A DNA stretch of 64,000 nucleotides from Terriglobia bacterium (lineage in GTDB: Bacteria > Acidobacteriota > Terriglobia > JAJPHL01). The notes below the pieces were generated by a model. That model saw nothing but the letters and a program-made list of their open reading frames with translations, had not been told where the DNA came from and made no database searches. This document shows positions 1-8,084 of the stretch, in pieces (the stretch's first letter is position 1; every line of letters starts with the position of its first letter). The DNA lies in NCBI GenBank assembly GCA_021325275.1, contig JAJPHL010000017.1, forward strand, positions 60,153 to 124,152, given 5' to 3'. A program made the position numbers and the translations under genes.

Positions 1-131
1 CCGACTCCCACGCCAGGCAAGCCCTTGCGGAGCGCCGCATTCATGATTTCCTTCTGGCTCTGCCCAGTCGCTTTCAGTTTGCGCCGCAATGCTTGCGCGA
101 CATCGGGATCAAGCGTCACAGTCGTCCTCAT
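1..131 (-). CDS. Ribbon-helix-helix antitoxin-like protein, partial (runs off left edge)
   Basis: Reading the minus strand from an ATG at 131 gives 43 codons before the window ends. The protein starts MRTTVTLDPDVAQALRRKLK and continues with QSQKEIMNAALRKGL. A short beta strand (TTVTLDPDV) followed by two helices is the fold of MetJ/Arc-type antitoxins, which bind their own promoter and neutralise a toxin, often of the PIN type, encoded just downstream. That partner would lie outside the window. The gene has no Shine-Dalgarno sequence, but TATGAT lies exactly 6 nt upstream of the ATG. The identification rests on a short N-terminal stretch only. Confidence 0.6.
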   Translation of the reverse strand, partial: MRTTVTLDPDVAQALRRKLKATGQSQKEIMNAALRKGLPGVGV

Positions 132-137
132 CAGAGC

Positions 138-143
138 ATCATA
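138..143 (-). promoter_or_regulatory. -10 box of a leaderless promoter for the RHH gene
   Basis: TATGAT on the minus strand is separated by 6 nt from the ATG at 131, so transcription should begin at or next to the start codon. Confidence 0.5.
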
Positions 144-171
144 CCAACGGCGATTGATTGATGCTAACGCA

Positions 172-2922
172 TCACGCACCCAGCGCCCCCAACTTCTCGA
201 CCGCATCTTCCAACCGCTGGCGCCGGTCGAGCGTTCCCGCGAACAAATCGCCTTTCTCGTCGAGGCGATCCCAAATGGTTTGGATTGTAAACGCGCGCGG
301 ATCGAGTCCCGCGCGCACCTCGGACCATTCAAGCGGCGTCGAGATGGTCGCGCCTGGCTGCGGGCGCATCGAATACGGCGGCGGCACGGTTTTTCCCAAG
401 CCGATCTGCATGTAGTCGAGATAGATTCGCTCTTGAGGACGCCGTCCCAACGACCGTTCGTGCGTCATCAGCTTGGGTTGCTGCGTCTCCACCACGCGGC
501 AGATCACTTCGCACAAGCGGCGCGCAAATTCGTACGTATAGATCGGCTCGAGCGGCACGTAGATGTGCATGCCCACCGCCCCCGACGTCTTGGGATACGT
601 TTCGAGGCCAAGCTTTTCGAAAACGGCGTGCAAACATTGCGCCGCTTCCACCAGCGTCTGCATCGTGGCACGCTCGCCGGGATCGAGGTCGAACAAAATG
701 AAGTCCGGCGACTCGATGGTCGGCACGCTCGACTGCCACAGATTGTGATCGATGCATCCAAGCTGCGCGAGATACACCAGCGTCGCGCGATTGTCGCACA
801 TCACAAAGCGCGTGACTCCCCCGCCCGCTTCGCCCGTGCCCTCGCCGGTGTTGATCGCAACCGTGCGGATCCACGGCGGCATCGCCGCGCCGGCGTCTTT
901 TTGGAAGAAAAACGGCTTCTCGATTCCGTCGGGATAACGCTTCATCACGACGGGCTTTTCTTTCATGTGCGGCAGCAAGTAGGGCGCGATGCGGTAGTAG
1001 TATTCGATGGCATCGGCTTTGGTGTAGCCATCGCGCGGGAAAAACAGCTTGTCGAGTTTCTGAATGCGCATGAGTTGGCCGTCGACGGTAACGGTCTCCT
1101 CCCCGGAGCGCCGCGTGAAAAGCGGCTTGCGCGCGGCGACCAAATGAAGCGCGGGCCTCGCCACTTCCGGGCGTTCCTGTGCCGGCTCCGGTGCTTGTTC
1201 AGAAGCCTCCTCCGGTAGCTCGCGCACGCATTCTTTCGGATCTTTGTCGTCGCGCAATCCAAGAAAGACGGGCGCGCGCATGCGTCCTTCGCTGGTCCAT
1301 TCGAGAAATTTGATTTCCGCGACCAGATCCGGTTTCACCCAGTGCGTTTTCTCCTCGCCCTCGGGAGTTTTTGGGAATGGCATCTTCGTTTTCGGCAAAG
1401 CTTCGAGTTTCGCGAGCACGTCGCGCTCGCTGCGCTCGTTGAAGCCACTGCCTGCCGTTCCGGCGAAGACCAGCTTTTTCCCTTCGTACACGCCGAGCGC
1501 CAAGGACTTGATCAAGCGGCCGGCGCCGTCCGATTCCTTCCACCCGCACACCACGCACTCTTGCCGCAACTCGGTCTTGATCTTCAGCCAATCGTCGGTG
1601 CGGCGATCTTGATACGTGGAGAGTCGCCGCTTGGCCAGGATTCCCTCGAGACCTTGCTGCTTGGCGAGTTCGAACAATAGCGCCGCGTCGCCGGCGTGAT
1701 GATCGGAGAAGCGCGCGCGATCTTCCGGCTTTTCGGGCGGACGCAGCAGCGCGCGCAACAATTCCTTGCGCCGTTCGAGCGGGACGTTCCTGAGGTCGTA
1801 CCCTGTCTCCGATCCCTCCGGTTGCAGAAAGATCAAATCGAACGCGTAATACGTCACAGGATACTCGGCGATCTTCCGCGGATCGGGCGTGCGCAGGTTC
1901 ATGCGCTGTTGGAGCGCCTCGAAACTGGGACGCCCGCTCGGTTCCAAGCAGACAATCTCGCCGTCGAGGACGGCGCGACGGGCGCGCACTTGCCCGGCGA
2001 TGCCCGCGAGGTCGGGATAATGCTTGCTGATGTCGCGCTGGCTGCGCGCGGTGAGTTTCACTTTGCCTTCATCGATCGTGACGATCGCACGAATGCCGTC
2101 CCACTTGATTTCCGCGAGCCAGTCGGCGCCCTGCGGCGGATGCGACGAGATTTTAGCGAGCATCGGCTCGATTTTCGACGGCATGGCCGCAGGTTTCGCG
2201 CCCGGCAACGTTTCAAGACTGGCGTTCAACGCCGCGCCCTCACGGGCAATCGTACGCTCGGCGGCTTTACGCGCGGCGAGCGGAACTTTTTCCTTTCCCC
2301 ACATCGCCGATCCGCGATCGGCGGCAATCTCCATCATGTTGCGGCCGGTCAGGGCGCTGCGGTCGGCTTGCTCGATGGTCCAAGCGGTGTCGGCGAAGGC
2401 GTCTTTCTTCTTGAACATCAGCCACTCGTTGCCTTTGCTGCCCGGCCGCCGCGACTTCATGTGCACCAGCGTGAATTCCCCTTGCAGTTTTTGTCCATGC
2501 AGGATGAATTTCAGATCCCCCTTTGCGAGCATGTCTTCAAACGTCGCGCCCTGGTTCTTGTACTTGTCGATGATCGGCTCGTACGTGCCGATGTCCCACA
2601 CCATCACCGTGCCCGCGCCGTAATTCCCCGCGGGAATGATGCCCTCGAATGTCATGTACTCGATGGGATGATCCTCCACGTGCATCGCGAGACGTTTTTC
2701 CTCGGGATTCAGCGTGGGGCCGCGAGGCACGGCCCAGGATTTCAGAACGCCGCCCGATTCCAAGCGAAAGTCGTAGTGCAGGCGCGTGGCGTGATGCATC
2801 TGCACGACGAATCGTGCGCCCGGCGGCGCGAGTGCGGCAGAGGAGTCAGCGGGCTCTGGTGTGCCCGACGGCTCCGGTGTCTTCTGGAATCTTCGCTTAC
2901 GCCGATATTCTTCGAGAGGCAT
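172..2922 (-). CDS. ligD: Multifunctional ATP-dependent DNA ligase D (PE-ligase-polymerase)
   Basis: The 916-residue protein carries the three LigD modules in the Pseudomonas-type order. The N-terminal 3'-phosphoesterase (about 35-155) contains QMHHATRLHYDFRLE. The adenylating ligase domain (about 245-545) has the nucleophile K273 in EIKWDGIRA. The C-terminal primase-like polymerase (about 630-905) has the metal-binding DLD in FILFDLDPGE. LigD seals double-strand breaks in non-homologous end joining together with Ku, and no Ku gene is present in this window. The start lies 7 nt downstream of the stop of the protease-like gene, so the two are probably co-transcribed. No good ribosome-binding site is visible. 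Confidence 0.95.
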   Translation of the reverse strand: MPLEEYRRKRRFQKTPEPSGTPEPADSSAALAPPGARFVVQMHHATRLHYDFRLESGGVLKSWAVPRGPTLNPEEKRLAMHVEDHPIEYMTFEGIIPAGNYGAGTVMVWDIGTYEPIIDKYKNQGATFEDMLAKGDLKFILHGQKLQGEFTLVHMKSRRPGSKGNEWLMFKKKDAFADTAWTIEQADRSALTGRNMMEIAADRGSAMWGKEKVPLAARKAAERTIAREGAALNASLETLPGAKPAAMPSKIEPMLAKISSHPPQGADWLAEIKWDGIRAIVTIDEGKVKLTARSQRDISKHYPDLAGIAGQVRARRAVLDGEIVCLEPSGRPSFEALQQRMNLRTPDPRKIAEYPVTYYAFDLIFLQPEGSETGYDLRNVPLERRKELLRALLRPPEKPEDRARFSDHHAGDAALLFELAKQQGLEGILAKRRLSTYQDRRTDDWLKIKTELRQECVVCGWKESDGAGRLIKSLALGVYEGKKLVFAGTAGSGFNERSERDVLAKLEALPKTKMPFPKTPEGEEKTHWVKPDLVAEIKFLEWTSEGRMRAPVFLGLRDDKDPKECVRELPEEASEQAPEPAQERPEVARPALHLVAARKPLFTRRSGEETVTVDGQLMRIQKLDKLFFPRDGYTKADAIEYYYRIAPYLLPHMKEKPVVMKRYPDGIEKPFFFQKDAGAAMPPWIRTVAINTGEGTGEAGGGVTRFVMCDNRATLVYLAQLGCIDHNLWQSSVPTIESPDFILFDLDPGERATMQTLVEAAQCLHAVFEKLGLETYPKTSGAVGMHIYVPLEPIYTYEFARRLCEVICRVVETQQPKLMTHERSLGRRPQERIYLDYMQIGLGKTVPPPYSMRPQPGATISTPLEWSEVRAGLDPRAFTIQTIWDRLDEKGDLFAGTLDRRQRLEDAVEKLGALGA

Positions 2923-2929
2923 GGCGGCG

Positions 2930-3292
2930 CTATTTCAGCCGCACATGGGGAAGACGCTTGAGACGCTGGTTTCTGGGATCCACCTCGATCCCAACTGATT
3001 CCAAGGCGGTCACGCCTAGCAAAGGTTCCGCGCTGTCGTTGCCGAAAAGAACATCTCCCGCGGTGATGTCGCCCATGAACTCAATGAGGGCGGCACCGAT
3101 ATCAAACGACATTTCGCTGCCATCGGCGAGTTCGTACGACCGCTGCGACATAGGTTCAATGCCAATCTCGCGGAGGTATTTCGCTGGAACCAAGGAGTCG
3201 GTGGCTCCCGCGTCGACCAGGAACAGGCCTTCCCACCGCCGTTTTCGATCGGCGGGATTGGTGATGGTTACGGTGACGTAGGTGGCGTCCAT
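2930..3292 (-). CDS. Retropepsin-like clan AA aspartic protease
   Basis: This 120-residue protein has the bacterial single-domain retropepsin pattern. A beta strand leads into LFLVDAGATDSLVPAKYL, where DAGAT takes the place of the DTG/DSG active site, and the second half has the hydrophobic LLGVTALESVGIEVDP segment seen in family members. Such proteins are expected to work as homodimers with one aspartate per subunit. Their bacterial substrates are mostly unknown. The Thr-to-Ala change in the DTG triplet is also seen in other small bacterial members, so activity cannot be excluded. It is the first gene of a unit with ligD and has its own leaderless-type promoter. Confidence 0.75.
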   Translation of the reverse strand: MDATYVTVTITNPADRKRRWEGLFLVDAGATDSLVPAKYLREIGIEPMSQRSYELADGSEMSFDIGAALIEFMGDITAGDVLFGNDSAEPLLGVTALESVGIEVDPRNQRLKRLPHVRLK

Positions 3293-3298
3293 GGTCTA

Positions 3299-3304
3299 AG
3301 TGTA
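3299..3304 (-). promoter_or_regulatory. -10 box of a leaderless promoter for the protease-like gene
   Basis: TACACT lies 6 nt upstream of the ATG at 3292. There is no Shine-Dalgarno sequence between them. Confidence 0.5.
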
Positions 3305-3314
3305 ACTGAATTCT

Positions 3315-4622
3315 CTAGCGGCGCGTTTTCCCAGCCGCCTTGCCATGCCGCTTCGCGACAATCAAGGTAATGTCGTCGTGCTGCTCGGGAGAACTGAACT
3401 TCCGCACTTCGCCGACAATCGCATCCAACAACTCGCGCGGCGGCCGCTCGCGATGACGCCGCAGCGCGGCGGTCAAGCGCTCTTCGCCGTACTCTTCGCC
3501 CGCACTACTGAACGCTTCGGTGACACCGTCGGTGTACAACGCCAGCGCGTCGCCGGGACGAAGGTCGCGTTCCTCGATGTCGCAATCCCAATTCTTGAGC
3601 AAGCCTACCACCGTCGCCGTCGAGCGCAGATACTCGACGTCGCCGTTGGCGCGCACCAGCAGCGCCGGCAGGTGTCCGCAATTTGCGTAGCGCAAGCGGC
3701 CCTTGTTGTCGTCGTACTCGGCGAAGAACAGCGTGGCGAAACTGCCGTCGCCGGCGCTTTCCGAAAACAGGCGATTCACCGCTTGCAACAATTGCCGCGG
3801 GCGCCCGAACGCAATCGCGCATTGGCTGCGCAGCACCGCTTGCAGATTCGCCATCAGCAGCGCGGCGGCAATTCCCTTGCCCACCACGTCGCCGACGATC
3901 AGACCGAAGCGGTCGCGCCCCAAATGCAGAACGTCGTAGTAATCGCCACCGACTTTGCGCGCGGGAATGCACAGGCCCGCGCATTCGAGCGTCTTAAATT
4001 TCGGCAGCGTTTGCGGAAAAAGTCGCGATTGCACGCGCACCGCAATTTCCAGTTCTTCCGCGGCGCGACGCTCGGCGGCCAGGCGTTCGGCGGCCTCGCG
4101 CCGTTCCTTCTCCATGCCCATCGTGATGAGATCGAAGCTCATCAGCGTGAACGAATTTCCGTCGGGATCCAGAAACCGCGCTTGCACGCTGCCCCATGCC
4201 GGCGCGTCTTTTTTCGACTTGCTGGCGCCCGAACTCTCGGGGTCGAATTTGACGCGTCTCAAACGCGGCAGACCGGGAAACTTCACGCCGCGCTTGGACC
4301 ATTCACGGAATCGCGCCGCTACGTCGTCGGTGACCAGCACGACCTGCGTGGCGCGGCCGATCAGCTTGTGCTCCGGCGTCCCCGGGGTTGGTTCGAGCAG
4401 AGCGAAAATCGTGGAACCATCGGGCGGTCCAACTGCCACCCACCGCTGGCCCGATGGCATGCGCACATCGTACGCGACTCGAAAGCCAAGCTGGTCGCGA
4501 TAGAAGCACAGACTGCGTTCTTGATCGCGAACGTGGAGATTCACGCAGTGGACACGCAGATGCATGTCCTGCGCGATTGCCGCGGGCGCGGAAACCTCCA
4601 ATGAAACGGCCGATGCAGCCAT
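3315..4622 (-). CDS. VOC (glyoxalase-fold) / SpoIIE-type PP2C phosphatase fusion
   Basis: The 435-residue protein joins an N-terminal VOC domain (about 22-165: VHCVNLHVRDQERSLCFYRD, then ARFLDPDGNSFTL) to an Arg/Glu-rich coiled-coil linker (about 170-200) and a C-terminal PPM/SpoIIE serine phosphatase (about 205-425). The phosphatase metal-binding residues are visible in VGGDYYD and GDVVGKG, with a late DDIT. SpoIIE-type phosphatases usually dephosphorylate anti-sigma-factor antagonists, so this may be a partner-switching regulator whose input is a ligand of the VOC domain. No partner genes are adjacent. The start at MAASAVSLEV is preferred because a near-consensus promoter ends 6 nt before it. 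An upstream in-frame extension of 26 codons would overlap that promoter. Confidence 0.85.
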   Translation of the reverse strand: MAASAVSLEVSAPAAIAQDMHLRVHCVNLHVRDQERSLCFYRDQLGFRVAYDVRMPSGQRWVAVGPPDGSTIFALLEPTPGTPEHKLIGRATQVVLVTDDVAARFREWSKRGVKFPGLPRLRRVKFDPESSGASKSKKDAPAWGSVQARFLDPDGNSFTLMSFDLITMGMEKERREAAERLAAERRAAEELEIAVRVQSRLFPQTLPKFKTLECAGLCIPARKVGGDYYDVLHLGRDRFGLIVGDVVGKGIAAALLMANLQAVLRSQCAIAFGRPRQLLQAVNRLFSESAGDGSFATLFFAEYDDNKGRLRYANCGHLPALLVRANGDVEYLRSTATVVGLLKNWDCDIEERDLRPGDALALYTDGVTEAFSSAGEEYGEERLTAALRRHRERPPRELLDAIVGEVRKFSSPEQHDDITLIVAKRHGKAAGKTRR

Positions 4623-4628
4623 GGACCT

Positions 4629-4657
4629 ATTATAAGTCGCGAGATTTGGTGAAACAA
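4629..4657 (-). promoter_or_regulatory. Leaderless promoter TTGTTT-N17-TATAAT
   Basis: A perfect TATAAT (4629-4634) has TTGTTT (4652-4657) 17 nt upstream and is followed by 6 nt and the ATG at 4622. Initiation about 7 nt after the -10 box would place the 5' end on the start codon. Confidence 0.65.
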
Positions 4658-4698
4658 TTTCGATCGCGCCGCGTTCTATCGCGTGAGGAGGTGTAGGC

Positions 4699-5055
4699 AT
4701 GACGAAACATCACGGTGTTCTGGTGAGTCTGCTGATCCTTATACTAGCGGCTGCCGCATGGGCCGCGGAGGTCAGCGGAAATTGGGATGTCACGTTGACG
4801 GCTCCTGGCCGCGAGGCGCACGGCAAGGCGACTCTCAAGCAAACCGGCGATCAGGTTACTGGATCGCTCGGACCGGCAGGCGATCCCTTTCCCATCACCG
4901 GCACGATCAAAGGAAACAAGCTGATCATCGAGACGCATCCCCAAGATGGGCGTGACGTGGCCTTCGCGAAGGCCGAGTTGACCATCGATGGCGACAAGAT
5001 GTCCGGCACCATGGACGGCGACAAAGGGAAAATCGAGTTCGTTCGGAGCAAGTAG
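4699..5055 (+). CDS. Small exported protein of unknown function
   Basis: This 118-residue protein begins with a Sec signal peptide (MTKHHGV, a hydrophobic run to about residue 20, then AWA-AE). The mature part looks like an all-beta domain of roughly 95 residues: repeated short strands such as GNWDVTL, GKATLKQTGDQVTGSL, KGNKLIIETH and GDKMSGTMDGDKG. That pattern is common in acidobacterial secreted proteins of unknown role. A strong Shine-Dalgarno, AGGAGG at about 4686, precedes the ATG. It is transcribed divergently from the VOC-SpoIIE gene and convergently with the TPR gene. No function can be assigned. Confidence 0.75.
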   Translation: MTKHHGVLVSLLILILAAAAWAAEVSGNWDVTLTAPGREAHGKATLKQTGDQVTGSLGPAGDPFPITGTIKGNKLIIETHPQDGRDVAFAKAELTIDGDKMSGTMDGDKGKIEFVRSK

Positions 5056-5067
5056 CGCGATTCCGCC

Positions 5068-6699
5068 CTATAGGTCGCCGTCCGTTAGCTTCACGTCGGC
5101 GTGACGCCACGCCTTGCGGAACTCGGCGCGCACCCACGCTTCGTCCGCCGATTTCTTTTGCGCCGCGAGCGCTTCGGCGAGTCCAAAGAGCGATCGCGGG
5201 TTGCGCGGATTGGCGTTTAGATCGTCGCGGAAAACTCTTTCTGCTTCCGCAAAACGCGAAGCCCTCAGCAGCTCGCCACCCAGCGACTCGCGAGTGGGGT
5301 AATACCAACCCGGCGGCTCGTCGTACGCCAGATCGTCTTGCGCGGCGACGGCTTTCTTCCAGTGTTCGATGGCCGATGAATGGTCGCCTTCGGCCGCCGC
5401 GATCCGCGCGTCGAGCACCAGCGCCGCGAGCGCCAGCACGTTGCCGACAGTGTTGTTACCGTACGGACCATCCGCCGGAGCGTCCTTCGCCGCCGCGGCA
5501 AATGCGTCGCGTTCTCTCTTCGCGCCATCGGCGTGACCCGAACAGGCCAGCGCGACGCCGCGCGAATATCGCCACAACGCCGTCACCACTTTCATCGACG
5601 GGTCGGGCGCGGGCGCGGACAACATGTCCTGCCAATGACCGAAGCGCAGCGCCACAAACCACGGCGTCACGAAGAACGGCTCGAGCATCGCCATTTCCTT
5701 GACGGCGGGACGCACGTTCGCCGCCAGCAATTCAGCTTGCGCCTTCGCGCCCGCGTAGTTTCCGCGCATCTTGTCCGCTTCCACCAGGAAATGCAAATTG
5801 TGGCTGTAGTACATGAGCGGATACATGCCTTTTTCACCGCTCGCCTTGATGTAGGCGCGATCCGCTTCCGCCGCGCGCGCGTTCGAATTAGCCGAAGCGT
5901 CGTGATCGCCCACGCGTCCGTAAATATGCGCGGGCATGTGCACCAAATGTCCCGCTGCGGGCACCAGCATTTCAAGACGCGACGCGCTGGGGAGCGCCCG
6001 TTCCGGGTGCGGCGACGCTTCCACCGCATGAATGTAGTAATGATTTGCGCCCACGTGCATCGGGTCGCGCGCCAGTACTTGCTCCAGCACCTCGACGATT
6101 TCCGGCGTGCCTTCGGCCGGCGAACCGTCCTTGTTCCAAAGTTGCCACGGACGCAGATTCATCGCCGCTTCTGCATACAACGTCGCGGCGTCGAGATCAT
6201 CGGGATACTGGCGCATCAAATCGCCCATGGCGTTTTTGTACGCAAGCGCCAGTTTTTTGTGGTCCGCCTTTTCGTCGGCGGAATAACGCGCCGCCAGCGC
6301 CCTGACGTAAGCGCGCTCGTTCTCCGGTGCATTGGCAGCGAGCTCGCGCGCCTTTTGCAGCGTTTCGTAGGCGGCCTTTTCGAGATCGGGCATTTCGTCG
6401 CGATTGTAATTGCGTCCCAGCGACAGCGATTTTCCCCACAGCGGCATCGGAGACTTGGGATCGAGCTTGGCGGCGCGCTCGAAGGCGCGAATCGCTTCAT
6501 CGTGATTGAATCCGTAGTACAGGGTCAGGCCGCGATCGAAAAGCTTCTGCGCCTCCGCGCTCGACGTGGCGATGGCGTGATGATACGTGCCGAGTCCCGC
6601 GATGGGTAAAGCGGCTTTGGCCGGTCCCGCCATCGCGGCGTGATCGTGCGTCTGTGCGGCAGCCGCAACTGCTGCCAATAGAAGGAACGCGCCTTTCAC
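5068..6699 (-). CDS. Secreted TPR-repeat protein
   Basis: The protein (543 residues) has a short signal peptide (VKGAFLLLAAVAAAAQT) and a His-rich mature start, followed by TPR-like helical hairpins: FDRGLTLYYGFNHDEAIRAF, RAAKLDPKSPMPLWG and a C-terminal pair around FRDDLNANPRNPRSLFGLAEAL. The middle contains a conserved HYYIHAVEASPHPERAL block seen in related acidobacterial TPR proteins. The start is taken as the GTG at 6699, because its sequence GTGA overlaps the stop of the methyltransferase upstream and GGGGAGG lies just before it. The coupling implies joint expression. A role as an extracytoplasmic scaffold is likely, but the partner is unknown. Confidence 0.8.
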   Translation of the reverse strand: MKGAFLLLAAVAAAAQTHDHAAMAGPAKAALPIAGLGTYHHAIATSSAEAQKLFDRGLTLYYGFNHDEAIRAFERAAKLDPKSPMPLWGKSLSLGRNYNRDEMPDLEKAAYETLQKARELAANAPENERAYVRALAARYSADEKADHKKLALAYKNAMGDLMRQYPDDLDAATLYAEAAMNLRPWQLWNKDGSPAEGTPEIVEVLEQVLARDPMHVGANHYYIHAVEASPHPERALPSASRLEMLVPAAGHLVHMPAHIYGRVGDHDASANSNARAAEADRAYIKASGEKGMYPLMYYSHNLHFLVEADKMRGNYAGAKAQAELLAANVRPAVKEMAMLEPFFVTPWFVALRFGHWQDMLSAPAPDPSMKVVTALWRYSRGVALACSGHADGAKRERDAFAAAAKDAPADGPYGNNTVGNVLALAALVLDARIAAAEGDHSSAIEHWKKAVAAQDDLAYDEPPGWYYPTRESLGGELLRASRFAEAERVFRDDLNANPRNPRSLFGLAEALAAQKKSADEAWVRAEFRKAWRHADVKLTDGDL

Positions 6700-7418
6700 T
6701 GCTTGCCTCCCCGTCTGATTACGCCCAGAAAAATAAAATAGCTCAAGAACGACAGTCCCACAACGACCGCGTACCACTTGATCTCCAGCGTTGCGGCCAA
6801 GATTACCTCGGCAAATCCAAAGCCCCAGAACCACAACTCCGCGGCGAAGGCTTGCGGCCAATCGGCGCGCGTGTCTCCCCGAGGTACACACGGGCGTAGG
6901 CTCGGCAGCAGGCGCGGCACGGCGCGCAGGAATCGCGTGTACGTTTCGCCCTGTGACGCGAGCAAGTCCGCTTCTTCGCGCAGGATCAGGCGATAGTTGA
7001 ACCACGTGATCAGCACGATCATCGCGACCGCGCCGGAGCGCACCGCCATCAGCGCAAAGCCGACCGACAAAAGAATCGTGCCCAAGTACAGCGGATTGCG
7101 CGTGTGGCGATACGGACCGTCCGCGACGACGCGATCGCTGTGCAATCCGGCGTCGTGCACCACAGTGCCCTTCAGATACGCGGTGGCCCACGTGCGGATC
7201 GCCGCCGCGATGAAGACGAGCACCGCTCCGGCGAAAAGCACGCCCTGTATTTGATAACGATAATCGAGGGAATCCGGATTTAGCGACGGCCGCAGGAGTC
7301 GCACGATGGCTTCGGCGGCGTTGACGTGATCGAAAACGTTGGGAGGACCGAAGCACAGGCCGAAAATCGCGCCGATGATCCAGAAGCGGTTTTCGAACTC
7401 AAAGGTGGTGGCGCGCAT
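6696..7418 (-). CDS. Isoprenylcysteine carboxyl methyltransferase-family membrane protein
   Basis: This 240-residue integral membrane protein has several hydrophobic segments and the ICMT/PEMT signature YRHTRNPLYLGTILL, with a late glutamate- and arginine-containing cytosolic stretch (REEADLLASQGETYTRF). In eukaryotes the family methylates prenylated cysteine. Bacterial members are thought to methylate lipids or isoprenoid-type substrates, and the substrate here is unknown. Its stop overlaps the GTG start of the secreted TPR gene downstream. Transcription should start at the ATG itself, from the TATAAT 6 nt upstream. Confidence 0.8.
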   Translation of the reverse strand: MRATTFEFENRFWIIGAIFGLCFGPPNVFDHVNAAEAIVRLLRPSLNPDSLDYRYQIQGVLFAGAVLVFIAAAIRTWATAYLKGTVVHDAGLHSDRVVADGPYRHTRNPLYLGTILLSVGFALMAVRSGAVAMIVLITWFNYRLILREEADLLASQGETYTRFLRAVPRLLPSLRPCVPRGDTRADWPQAFAAELWFWGFGFAEVILAATLEIKWYAVVVGLSFLSYFIFLGVIRRGGKQ

Positions 7419-7424
7419 CGCCAG

Positions 7425-7430
7425 ATTATA
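7425..7430 (-). promoter_or_regulatory. -10 box of a leaderless promoter (TATAAT)
   Basis: A perfect TATAAT lies exactly 6 nt upstream of the methyltransferase ATG at 7418. A TTGAA-like -35 is 14-15 nt further upstream. Confidence 0.6.
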
Positions 7431-7456
7431 CTCGTGCCACGCGACTTCAAGCGCGG

Positions 7457-7462
7457 TAGGAT
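7457..7462 (+). promoter_or_regulatory. -10 box of a leaderless promoter for the toxin-antitoxin pair
   Basis: TAGGAT is followed by 6 nt and the ATG at 7469. The divergent methyltransferase promoter is only 27 bp away. Confidence 0.5.
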
Positions 7463-7468
7463 AAGACG

Positions 7469-7678
7469 ATGAAGCCGATAGCCCTCAGCGCTCACTATGA
7501 TGGCGAAAAGATCGAACTGGATGAGCCGTATCCGTTGACTGAAAACGCTCACCTAGTCGTGGTCGTGCTTCCCCAGGACGACGAGCGGCAGGATTGGTTA
7601 CGGCTATCCGCGCAACAACTGGCGCGCGCCTACGGCTCCAACGAACCTGACTACACTGAAGCTGACCTCCGCAAATGA
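7469..7678 (+). CDS. Antitoxin of a PemK-type toxin-antitoxin pair
   Basis: The small acidic protein (69 residues) begins MKPIALSAHYDGEKIELDEP. It has an AbrB/MazE-like N-terminal strand pattern and a C-terminal acidic tail (QDDERQDWLRLSAQQLARAY) that would wrap the toxin. Its stop overlaps the toxin start (ATGA at 7675-7678), the usual arrangement for translational coupling. Antitoxins of this kind bind the shared promoter and keep the toxin inactive. The family is inferred mainly from the partner. On its own the protein would be hard to assign. Confidence 0.7.
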   Translation: MKPIALSAHYDGEKIELDEPYPLTENAHLVVVVLPQDDERQDWLRLSAQQLARAYGSNEPDYTEADLRK

Positions 7679-8010
7679 ACGAAGGCGACATCGTTCTGGC
7701 GCCGCTTCCACAGGCGGATGGCCGCGTCAAGAATCGGCCAGTCGTTTTGCTCCGGCGCCTTCCGCCATTTAGCGATTGGCTTGTATGCGGCGTCAGTACC
7801 CAAGTGCAACAGCGCGTTCCCGACTTCGACGAAGTGATCGCGACGAACGATCCCGAGTTTGCGAGAAGCGGCCTAAAGGCGGCATCGATCATCCGCATGG
7901 GGTTCCTCGCTGTGTTGCCGGTCGACGCCATTTTGGGCGCGATCGGCTCAATCTCACGCGAGCGCCACGACCGCCTTCTCGTCAATCTCTGCCGTTACCT
8001 ACGACCATGA
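7675..8010 (+). CDS. MazF/PemK-family endoribonuclease toxin
   Basis: The 111-residue protein fits the MazF/PemK fold and length. It begins GDIVLAPLPQADGRVKNRPVVLLRR, a variant of the family's GDIv...p...g.e....RPvlVl motif. A central strand ends LVCGVSTQ, and the end is IGSISRERHDRLLVNLCRYL. MazF toxins cleave mRNA at short sites and arrest growth. The gene overlaps its antitoxin by 4 nt. The reading frame is intact and nothing suggests inactivation. Confidence 0.8.
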   Translation: MNEGDIVLAPLPQADGRVKNRPVVLLRRLPPFSDWLVCGVSTQVQQRVPDFDEVIATNDPEFARSGLKAASIIRMGFLAVLPVDAILGAIGSISRERHDRLLVNLCRYLRP

Positions 8011-8084
8011 GAAGCTGGATTCCCCAACTCCCGCCACTCACGGAACGTGTATTTTCGTGAAAAGCGTAAGGCGTCCATCGAGAG

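Noticed and set aside
25..1218. Long open frame on the plus strand opposite ligD
   Set aside because: It is rich in Arg, His and Ala and has no recognisable domain. It is a mirror frame of a clearly conserved gene in GC-rich DNA. The same applies to 1696-2961, 3345-4604, 5380-6609 and 9776-10966.
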